The notes beneath the pieces were generated by a model. It saw nothing but the letters and a program-made list of their open reading frames with translations. It had not been told where the DNA came from and searched no databases. Made by a program: the position numbers and the translations under genes. A stretch of DNA of 7,864 bases. Source: DAOUMF01 sp034411955. GTDB taxonomy: Bacteria; Chloroflexota; Dehalococcoidia; SM23-28-2; RBG-16-64-32. The DNA is taken from NCBI GenBank assembly GCA_034411955.1, contig DAOUMF010000068.1:1-7864 (forward strand). The letters run 5' to 3'. Below, in pieces: positions 1 through 5,475 of this stretch; positions within the stretch are counted from its first letter, which is position 1, and every line of letters starts with the position of its first letter.

Positions 1-302
1 GACAGTTCGGTCTCTATCCGCAGTGGGCGTAGGAGACTTGCGGGGAGCTGCCCTTAGTACGAGAGGACCGGGGCGGACGAACCGCTGGTGTGTGGGTTGT
101 TCCGCCAGGAGCAAAAAGCCCAGTAGCCATGTTCGGACGGGATAAGCGCTGAAAGCATCTAAGTGCGAAGCCCCCCCCAAGATGAGGTCTCCCACCGGGT
201 TAACCGGGTAAGGCCGCGGGAAGACTACCCGTTTGATAGGCGGCATGTGTAAGCCGGGCAACCGGTTCAGCTGAGCCGTACTAACGGCCGAGGGCTTGAC
301 CA
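1..302 (+). rRNA. rrl: 23S ribosomal RNA, 3' end (partial)
   Basis: This is the last ~300 bases of domain VI of the large-subunit rRNA. The sarcin-ricin loop AGTACGAGAGGACC is intact at 56-69, the site where elongation factors EF-Tu and EF-G contact the ribosome. Other conserved blocks are GACAGTTCGGTC at the window start, GCTGAAAGCATCTAAG near 148-163, AAGATGAGGTCTCCC near 179-193 and GTACTAACGGCCGAGG near 278-293. The 3' end is placed at about 302 by comparison with the usual GGCTTGACC ending and could be off by a few bases. The gene is cut by the window start. It is followed by tRNA-fMet and 5S in the same direction, consistent with one rRNA transcript. Confidence 0.97.
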
Positions 303-354
303 CCAGCCCATTACCCCCACAAAATATCTCAGGGCACTCTCTCTTCGTTCCCGT

Positions 355-429
355 CGCGGGGTGGAGCAGCGGCAGCTCGCCGGGCTCATAACCCGGAGGT
401 CGTGGGTTCGAGTCCCACCCCCGCTACCA
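355..429 (+). tRNA. Initiator tRNA-fMet (anticodon CAT)
   Basis: A complete cloverleaf is readable. The acceptor strand CGCGGGG (355-361) pairs with CCCCGCT (419-425). The D arm is GAGC/GCTC with a 7-base loop. The anticodon stem CCGGG/CCCGG (380-384, 392-396) encloses CAT at 387-389. The T arm is GTGGG-TTCGAGT-CCCAC (402-418), and the CCA end is encoded (427-429). Three initiator hallmarks are visible: an unpaired first position (C1 opposite U72), three consecutive G:C pairs closing the anticodon stem, and the A11:U24 pair in the D stem. It therefore carries formylmethionine for translation start rather than elongator Met or lysidine-modified Ile. Its position between 23S and 5S means it is probably cut out of the rRNA precursor. 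Confidence 0.96.
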
Positions 430-442
430 GGCAAATACGGTT

Positions 443-507
443 GAGAGGCTGGAGGTCTGAGGTCGCGGACCGGAATCTAACCTCAAATCTCCAGCTTCCA
501 ACCTCTC
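443..507 (+). repeat. Long imperfect inverted repeat (hairpin) between tRNA-fMet and 5S
   Basis: Three helical blocks stack in register: GAGAGG (443-448) with CCTCTC (502-507), CTGGAG (449-454) with CTCCAG (489-494), and TGAGGT (458-463) with ACCTCA (480-485). A 7-base bulge (495-501) and a small internal loop separate them, and the terminal loop is 464-479. GGTC-GCG-GACC at 461-471 could form a competing small hairpin. Transcribed as part of the rRNA precursor it would be a long double-stranded stem, a plausible RNase III substrate that separates the tRNA from 5S. It could also be a dispersed palindromic element that landed in the spacer. The sequence alone does not decide between these. Confidence 0.7.
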
Positions 508-525
508 TAAACAGGTGTAGCTAAG

Positions 526-648
526 GTCCCTGGTGGCTAGAGCGAGGTGGAACCACCCGTTCCCATCTCGAACACGGAAGTGAAACGCCTCAGCGCTGAC
601 GATACTGCCCGGGCGACCGGGTGCGGAAAATAGGCCGCTGCCAGGGGC
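526..648 (+). rRNA. rrf: 5S ribosomal RNA
   Basis: The terminal helix is formed by TCCCTGG (527-533) with CCAGGGG (641-647), including one G-U pair, and can extend by two more pairs outward. Conserved internal blocks are present: AGCGAGGTGGAACCACCC, then TCCCATCTCGAACACGGAAG and GTGAAACGCC in the usual order of loops B and C. The length of about 120 bases fits the family. Exact ends are uncertain by two or three bases. T-rich sequence follows (CTCTCTTTTCCCC), but I see no separate terminator stem after it. Confidence 0.94.
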
Positions 649-771
649 CTCTCTCTTTTCCCCTCCCCTCCCCTAGATCCCCGGCCGCGGCTGACCCGCC
701 CAACCGCCTCGCCGCGCCAGGGTTCACCTATCTTCCACCTAGTCCCCTATACGCTGCGGAACCTTCTATCA

Positions 772-777
772 TATAAT
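772..777 (+). promoter_or_regulatory. Probable -10 box of the rpsA-clpC promoter
   Basis: A perfect TATAAT stands in an AT-rich patch (TATCATATAATTGA) that contrasts with the GC-rich surroundings. A start about 7 bases downstream would give a leader of roughly 50 bases before the rpsA start codon. No good -35 hexamer lies 16-18 bases upstream (the window there reads ATACGC), so either the promoter depends on an activator or the match is partly chance. It is the only clear promoter candidate between 5S and rpsA. Confidence 0.5.
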
Positions 778-821
778 TGAGACTGAGGCTGCCCTTTCGT
801 AGCTTCAATCCATACTGGCCT

Positions 822-827
822 GGAGGT
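822..827 (+). promoter_or_regulatory. Shine-Dalgarno sequence that fixes the rpsA start
   Basis: GGAGGT ends 7 bases before TTG at 835, an ideal distance. The earlier in-frame TTG at 829 would be only 1 base from it, too close. The later ATG at 889 has no purine-rich sequence upstream. The site therefore selects TTG 835 as the start. Confidence 0.75.
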
Positions 828-834
828 ATTGCTC

Positions 835-2829
835 TTGACATCCGAACGCCCAGAGGGAGGGACGCTGCCCACGGACGAGCCCCAGTCCATGGCGGCCCTC
901 TTGGAGGAGGAAGCGGCCACTCCTTACACCCAACTCCGCCGCGGGGACATCATCGAGGGGGTGGTCGTCGGCACCGATCGCGACGGGATCCTGGTCGACA
1001 TCGGCGCCAAATCCGAGGGCGTAATACCCCCCAACGAGATGCGGTGCCTCCAACCGGAGGGCTCCTCCCGCTTGCAGGTAGGCGAAAAGGCGCTCGTCTT
1101 CGTCCTCCAACCGGAGTCTGCGGAGGGCCAGATCATCCTCTCCCTGGACCGCGCCCGCGGTGAGCAGGGCTGGCGCGTCCTTCAGGACTACTTCGAACAG
1201 AACCAGGCCTTCGAAGGCTACGTCACCGGCAGCAACAAGGGCGGCCTCCTCGTCAACGTGGAGGGTGTCAACGCCTTTGTTCCCCTTTCACAGATCGCCA
1301 GCGGCCGGCCCGAGCGCGGCTCGCCTGAGGTGACCGAAAAGGCCCTCGCCGAATGGGTGGGTCGCACTCTCACCCTGAAGGTGATCGAGCTCAACCGCCG
1401 TCGCAACCGCGCCATCGTCTCCGAGCGCGCGGCCATGCAGGAGAAGCGTGCCGCCGAAAAGGAACGCCTCCTCCAGGAGCTTAACGAAGGCGAGATCCGC
1501 ACCGGCCGCATAGCCAGCATCCGCGACTTCGGCATCTTCGTGGACGTAGGCGGTGCCGACGGTCTCGTCCACCTCTCAGAGCTTTCCTGGGAGCGCACTC
1601 CCAAGTCCCCCCAGGACCTGTTCAAGGTGGGCGACGAGGTGGAAGTCTACGTGCTCAAGGTTGATCAGGAGAACAAGAAGATCGCCCTCAGCTTGCGCCG
1701 CGCCCAGCCTGAGCGCTGGGAGGAGATCGTCTCCGGCTTCCGCGAGGGGCAGATCGTCCCCAGCCAGATCACCAAGCTTGCCCCGTTCGGCGCCTTCGCC
1801 CGCCTGGAAGGCCCCATCGAGGGGCTTATCCACATCTCGGAACTCGTCGACCGTCGCATCAACCACCCACGAGAGATCGTCGACGAAGGCGACGTAGTGC
1901 CCGTGAAGATCGTCCGCATAGAGCATGACCGCCACCGCCTCGGCCTCTCCCTGCGCCAGGCACACGACAAAGCGGAGGAGGACGGCTGGGTGTTCAACGA
2001 GAGCGGCGGCGTAGTCTCGCCACCGCCCGAGGCACTCGCCAAGCTCGGCGTGGAAGCACCTGAAAAGCCCGAGGCAGAGTTGGTGGCTACAGAGGAGGAG
2101 GCCGAAGAGCCGGAACCTGGGGCTGTGGCGTCGGCCTTCGCTGAGGCTGAGGCCGCCGCCGAGGAGGCGCTTGCGGAAGAGGAGGCCCCCGAAGAAGAGC
2201 CCGTCGAGGCCGAAGAGGCCGTCGAGGTCCCGGAGGCAGCGGCCGAGGAGCCTGAGACCGTCGAGGAGGAGGCCCCCGAGGAAGAGCCGGCCGAGGCCGA
2301 AGAGGCCGCCGAGGAACCGGAGGTCATAGCCGAGGAGCCTGAGACCGCTGAGGAGGAGGCCCCCGAAGAAGAGCCCGCCGAGGCACCGGAGGCAGCGGCC
2401 GAGGAGCCTGAGACCGCCGAGGAGGAGGCCCCCGAAGAGGAGCCGGCCGAGGCCGAGGATGCTGCCGAGGCCCCGGAGGTCGTAGCCGAGGAGCCTGAGA
2501 CCGTCGAGGAGGAGGCTGCCGAAGAAGAGCCGCCCGAGGCCGAAGAGGCCGCCGAGGAACCGGAGGTCATAGCCGAGGAGCCTGAGACCGTCGAGGCGGA
2601 GGCCGCCGAAGAGGAGCCAGTCGAAGCCGAGGATGCCGCCGAGGAACCTGAAGCCGCTGAGGAGAAGGCGGAAGAAGCCGAAATCACCGGCCCGTCCGAA
2701 GATGAAGAGGAACCGCCTGTAACGGAAAGCGCGTCGGATGCGTTGAACAAGGAGGAGGTCCCACCTGCTCAGGCCGAGTCGGCGCCCGATGAGAGTTCTT
2801 CCCTCGAGGAGGATGAGACGAGCGGTTAG
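835..2829 (+). CDS. rpsA: Ribosomal protein S1-like protein with four S1 domains and an acidic repeat tail
   Basis: This 664-residue protein starts at TTG and is placed by the GGAGGT site. Four OB-fold S1 RNA-binding domains lie at about residues 34-107, 120-200, 216-290 and 302-376. Domain 3 (GRIASIRDFGIFVDVGGADG, then LVHLSELSW) is the closest to the S1 consensus. In the family, S1 binds mRNA and helps bring it to the 30S subunit. Proteobacterial S1 has six domains, while four-domain forms are common in Gram-positive-type lineages. From about residue 386 to the end the protein is a low-complexity tail of Glu, Ala, Pro and Val with almost no basic residues, built from 29-residue repeats. It is probably disordered and strongly negative. 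The gene begins about 50 bases after a TATAAT box and ends 22 bases before clpC, so the two are likely an operon. It could be an S1-domain RNA-binding protein other than ribosomal S1; that would need a comparison of all S1 proteins in the genome. Confidence 0.85.
   Translation: MTSERPEGGTLPTDEPQSMAALLEEEAATPYTQLRRGDIIEGVVVGTDRDGILVDIGAKSEGVIPPNEMRCLQPEGSSRLQVGEKALVFVLQPESAEGQIILSLDRARGEQGWRVLQDYFEQNQAFEGYVTGSNKGGLLVNVEGVNAFVPLSQIASGRPERGSPEVTEKALAEWVGRTLTLKVIELNRRRNRAIVSERAAMQEKRAAEKERLLQELNEGEIRTGRIASIRDFGIFVDVGGADGLVHLSELSWERTPKSPQDLFKVGDEVEVYVLKVDQENKKIALSLRRAQPERWEEIVSGFREGQIVPSQITKLAPFGAFARLEGPIEGLIHISELVDRRINHPREIVDEGDVVPVKIVRIEHDRHRLGLSLRQAHDKAEEDGWVFNESGGVVSPPPEALAKLGVEAPEKPEAELVATEEEAEEPEPGAVASAFAEAEAAAEEALAEEEAPEEEPVEAEEAVEVPEAAAEEPETVEEEAPEEEPAEAEEAAEEPEVIAEEPETAEEEAPEEEPAEAPEAAAEEPETAEEEAPEEEPAEAEDAAEAPEVVAEEPETVEEEAAEEEPPEAEEAAEEPEVIAEEPETVEAEAAEEEPVEAEDAAEEPEAAEEKAEEAEITGPSEDEEEPPVTESASDALNKEEVPPAQAESAPDESSSLEEDETSG
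2179..2682 (+). repeat. Tandem 87-bp coding repeats (acidic tail of S1 protein)
   Basis: Six head-to-tail units encode variants of EEAPEEEPAEAEEAAEEPEV followed by IAEEPETAE. They begin at 2179, 2266, 2353, 2422, 2509 and 2596. Units 1, 2, 4 and 5 are 29 codons. Unit 3 is 23 codons, having lost six residues in the middle. Unit 6 diverges towards its end. Unit 2 has 15 glutamates in 29 residues and no lysine or arginine. The high DNA similarity between units suggests growth by slippage or unequal recombination, so copy number may vary between strains. Confidence 0.9.
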
Positions 2830-2851
2830 GCGTTAGGCGGGAGCACGAGTT

Positions 2852-5314
2852 ATGGCGGACAGGTTTGACAAGTTTACGGAGAGGGCCCGCAGGGTTCTCA
2901 CCCTCGCTCAAGAGGAGGCCCTGCGTTTCAACCACAACTACATCGGGACCGAGCACCTGCTCCTCGGCCTCGTCCGTGAGGGCGAGGGCGTCGCAGCCAA
3001 GGTGCTGGCCAACCTCGGCGTCGAGCTCAACAAGGTCCGCTCCGCTGTCGAGTTCATCATCGGTCGCGGCGACCGCGCCGTCATGGGCGAGATCGGTCTC
3101 ACGCCGCGGGCCAAGAAGGTCATCGAGCTGGCGGTGGACGAGGCCCGCCGTCTTGGCCACCACTACATCGGCACTGAGCACCTGCTCCTCGGCCTCGTTC
3201 GCGAGGGCGAGGGGATCGCCGCCGGCGTCCTGGAGAGCCTCGGCGTAAGCCTGGAGAAGCTACGCGCTGAGGTCACCCGCATCCTCTCTCAGAGCATGCC
3301 CCAGGGCGCCGCCCAGGGAGCCCGCGCCGCCACTCGCACCCCCACCGTCGACCAGTTGGGCATCGACCTCACGGCCGCGGCCCGCGCGAACAAGCTGGAC
3401 CCCGTCATCGGCCGCGAGAAGGAGATCGAGCGGGTCGTCCAGATCCTCTCCCGCCGCACCAAGAACAACCCGGTGCTGATTGGCGAGCCCGGCGTCGGCA
3501 AGACCGCCATCGTGGAAGCCCTCGCCCAGCGCGTGACCAAGAGCGAGGTGCCAGAGATGCTCCAGGGCAGGCGCATCGTTACCCTGGATATCGGCAGCCT
3601 GGTCGCGGGCACCAAGTACCGCGGTGAGTTTGAGGAGCGTCTCAAGAAGGTCATCGAGGAGCTCAAGAGCGCCAGCAATTGCATCCTGTTCATCGACGAG
3701 ATGCACATGCTGGTGGGCGCCGGCGCCGCCGAGGGCGCTGTGGACGCTGCCAACATCCTTAAACCCTCCCTCGCCCGCGGCGAGCTCCAGTGCGTAGGCG
3801 CCACCACCCTCGACGACTACCGTAAGCACATCGAGAAGGACGCCGCCCTGGAGCGTCGCCTCCAGCCCATCGTGGTGGAAGAGCCCAGCACGGAGGAGAC
3901 GATAGCCATCCTTCGGGGCATCAAGTCCCGCTACGAGGAGCACCACGGCCTCATCATCAGCGATGAAGCGCTGGAGACCGCCGCTGAGCTCGCCTCCCGC
4001 TACGTGCCGGACCGTTTCCTCCCCGACAAGGCGATAGACCTGGTGGACGAGGCCGCGTCGCGGGTGCGCATCAAGCGCTCCTACGCCCCGCCGACTCTGC
4101 AGGAGGCCAGCAAGGGTCTGGACAGCCTGCGCCGCGAGAAGGAGGAGGCCATCGCCGCCCAGCAGTACGAGTTCGCTGCCCAGTTGCGCGACCGCGAGGT
4201 GGAGCTCCAAGACAAGCTGGAAGGGATGCAGGCTGGCTGGAAGACGGAGCAGCAAGAGTCCAAGCCGGTGGTGACCGGCGACGACATCTCCGAGGTCGTC
4301 TCCATGTGGACCGGCATCCCGGTCACCCGCATCGCCTCCGAGGAGTCGCAGCGGCTGCTGCATATGGAGGACGCCCTGCACGAGAGAGTGGGGGGCCAGG
4401 ACGAGGCGATCCACAACATCGCCAAGGCCGTGCGCCGCGCCCGCGCCGGGCTCAAAGACCCCCGCCGGCCCATCGGCGTGTTCATGTTCCTGGGGCCGAC
4501 GGGCGTCGGCAAGACGTTCCTCGCCCGCGTCCTCGCCGAGTTCATGTTCGGCGGCGAGGACGCCATGATCAAGCTCGACATGTCGGAGTTCATGGAGAAG
4601 CACAACGTCTCCAGGCTCATCGGTGCCCCGCCCGGCTACGTCGGCTATGACGACGCTGGCCAGCTTACCGATACCGTCCGTCGCAAGTCCTACTGCCTCA
4701 TCCTCCTGGACGAGATCGAGAAGGCCCACCCCGACGTCTTCAACATGCTCCTCCAGATCTTCGACGACGGTCACCTGACGGACGCCAAGGGCCGCAAGGT
4801 GGACTTCCGCAACACTATCCTCATCATGACCTCCAACGTCGGCTCTGACCTCATCCGTAAGGAGACCACCCTCGGCTTCTCCGTGAAGACGGAGGAGTCC
4901 AAGCGAGCCGAGGACCAGTACGAGAAGATGAAGGACAAGGTTCTCACGGCCATGAAGAACGTCTTCCGGCCAGAGTTCCTCAACCGCCTCGATGCCACCG
5001 TCGTCTTCCACGGCCTGTCCAGGGAGCACATCCGCCAGATCGTGGAGAACGAGATGAAGGTCATCGAGAGCCAGCTCCGGGCCAAAGAGGTCACCCTGGA
5101 GATGACCGAGGCCGCCAAGGACTGGATCGGCGACAAGGGGTTCGACCCGGTCTTCGGCGCCCGGCCCCTGCGCCGCGTCATCCAGAACGAGATCGAGGAC
5201 CGCCTCTCCGAAGCCCTGCTGGAGGAGCGCTTCCACGCCGGCGACACCGTCCGCATCGACGTCCAGAACGACGAGATCGTCCTCACCAACGTCTCGCAGC
5301 CGGCGCTGACGTAG
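2852..5314 (+). CDS. clpC: ATP-dependent protease ATPase subunit ClpC (Hsp100/AAA+ unfoldase)
   Basis: This 820-residue protein has the full ClpC layout and usual length. Two Clp_N repeats cover residues ~8-70 and ~84-145. The first AAA+ module has Walker A GEPGVGKT (211-218), Walker B ILFIDE (278-283) and pore loop GTKYRG (Tyr256). A UvrB/C-like middle segment lies at ~420-455. The second AAA+ module has Walker A GPTGVGKT (548-555), Walker B LILLDE (616-621) and pore loop GYVG (Tyr596). A C-terminal small domain follows. The tripeptide LGF at 674-676 sits where ClpC carries its ClpP-docking loop, so it should feed unfolded proteins to ClpP. Glu34 and Glu109, in the two GTEH motifs, match the residues that bind phosphoarginine tags in Bacillus subtilis ClpC. 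The start is ATG with GGGAG 8 bases upstream, 22 bases after the S1 stop. No CtsR or McsAB genes are adjacent, unlike the Firmicutes operon. Confidence 0.97.
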   Translation: MADRFDKFTERARRVLTLAQEEALRFNHNYIGTEHLLLGLVREGEGVAAKVLANLGVELNKVRSAVEFIIGRGDRAVMGEIGLTPRAKKVIELAVDEARRLGHHYIGTEHLLLGLVREGEGIAAGVLESLGVSLEKLRAEVTRILSQSMPQGAAQGARAATRTPTVDQLGIDLTAAARANKLDPVIGREKEIERVVQILSRRTKNNPVLIGEPGVGKTAIVEALAQRVTKSEVPEMLQGRRIVTLDIGSLVAGTKYRGEFEERLKKVIEELKSASNCILFIDEMHMLVGAGAAEGAVDAANILKPSLARGELQCVGATTLDDYRKHIEKDAALERRLQPIVVEEPSTEETIAILRGIKSRYEEHHGLIISDEALETAAELASRYVPDRFLPDKAIDLVDEAASRVRIKRSYAPPTLQEASKGLDSLRREKEEAIAAQQYEFAAQLRDREVELQDKLEGMQAGWKTEQQESKPVVTGDDISEVVSMWTGIPVTRIASEESQRLLHMEDALHERVGGQDEAIHNIAKAVRRARAGLKDPRRPIGVFMFLGPTGVGKTFLARVLAEFMFGGEDAMIKLDMSEFMEKHNVSRLIGAPPGYVGYDDAGQLTDTVRRKSYCLILLDEIEKAHPDVFNMLLQIFDDGHLTDAKGRKVDFRNTILIMTSNVGSDLIRKETTLGFSVKTEESKRAEDQYEKMKDKVLTAMKNVFRPEFLNRLDATVVFHGLSREHIRQIVENEMKVIESQLRAKEVTLEMTEAAKDWIGDKGFDPVFGARPLRRVIQNEIEDRLSEALLEERFHAGDTVRIDVQNDEIVLTNVSQPALT

Positions 5315-5318
5315 CGCC

Positions 5319-5334
5319 GACCTTAGTCGAAAGG
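5319..5334 (+). repeat. Possible degenerate copy of the dispersed repeat seen in radA
   Basis: GACCTTAGTCGAAAGG matches GAGCGTAGTCGAAGGG at 7299-7314 in 13 of 16 positions, including an unbroken TAGTCGAA, in the same orientation. It starts 5 bases after the clpC stop and abuts the terminator hairpin. The match is short and could be chance. Confidence 0.35.
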
Positions 5335-5337
5335 CCA

Positions 5338-5366
5338 GGGGGCCGCCCTCATGAGGGCGGCCCTTC
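5338..5366 (+). terminator. Hairpin terminator after clpC
   Basis: Positions 5340-5363 form a perfect 24-base palindrome. Its arms GGGCCGCCCT and AGGGCGGCCC flank CATG, and two G-T pairs extend it outward. The RNA would form a very stable GC-rich stem with a tetraloop 25 bases after the clpC stop. The following T-tract is poor (TTCAATCT), so termination may be partial or factor-assisted. The symmetry would work on either strand, but no gene converges from the other side. Confidence 0.75.
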
Positions 5367-5425
5367 AATCTCACACTCCGACAAACCGAGCGAGTCAGAT
5401 CCGGCCCGTACCCGCGGCAGCAAGT

Positions 5426-5440
5426 TTGCGTTATACGCAA
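5426..5440. promoter_or_regulatory. Inverted repeat TTGCGT-TAT-ACGCAA, possible operator
   Basis: A perfect 6-bp inverted repeat surrounds TAT. It overlaps a -10-like TATACG (5432-5437) and touches the first possible ATG (5440) of the propeller gene. This is the size and symmetry of a binding site for a dimeric repressor. With transcription starting near 5443, translation would begin at ATG 5476. No -35 box is clear, and the regulator is unknown. Confidence 0.35.
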
Positions 5441-5475
5441 TGACAGGGGGCCTCCAAACTGCAGGCGGTACCGGC

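Noticed and set aside
171..178. Run of eight C in the 23S rRNA as a possible indel
   Set aside because: The segment between CGAAG and AAGATGAG has the same length as in typical 23S rRNA, so no base is clearly missing or added.
649..771. Possible rRNA operon terminator
   Set aside because: A short T-rich patch follows 5S, but no stem apart from the 5S end helix precedes it, so a terminator cannot be supported.
777..1163. Open frame of 128 codons on the + strand overlapping the rpsA start
   Set aside because: Its Arg/Gly/Pro-rich product is typical of an off-frame reading of GC-rich DNA, and it lies across the promoter and the well-supported rpsA frame.
2179..2682. CRISPR-like array from regularly spaced repeats
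   Set aside because: The units are contiguous, in frame and coding, with no unique spacers between identical repeats.
1665..2750. Ser/Ala-rich open frame of 361 codons on the - strand
   Set aside because: It is the reverse complement of the Glu/Ala/Pro repeats of the S1 tail (GAG and GCC read backwards as CTC and GGC in shifted frames). It has no ribosome site and no independent coding signal.
2825..2838. Tandem GTTAGGC-GTTAGGC across the rpsA stop
   Set aside because: Two 7-base copies are too short to separate from chance, and they have no link to a known element.
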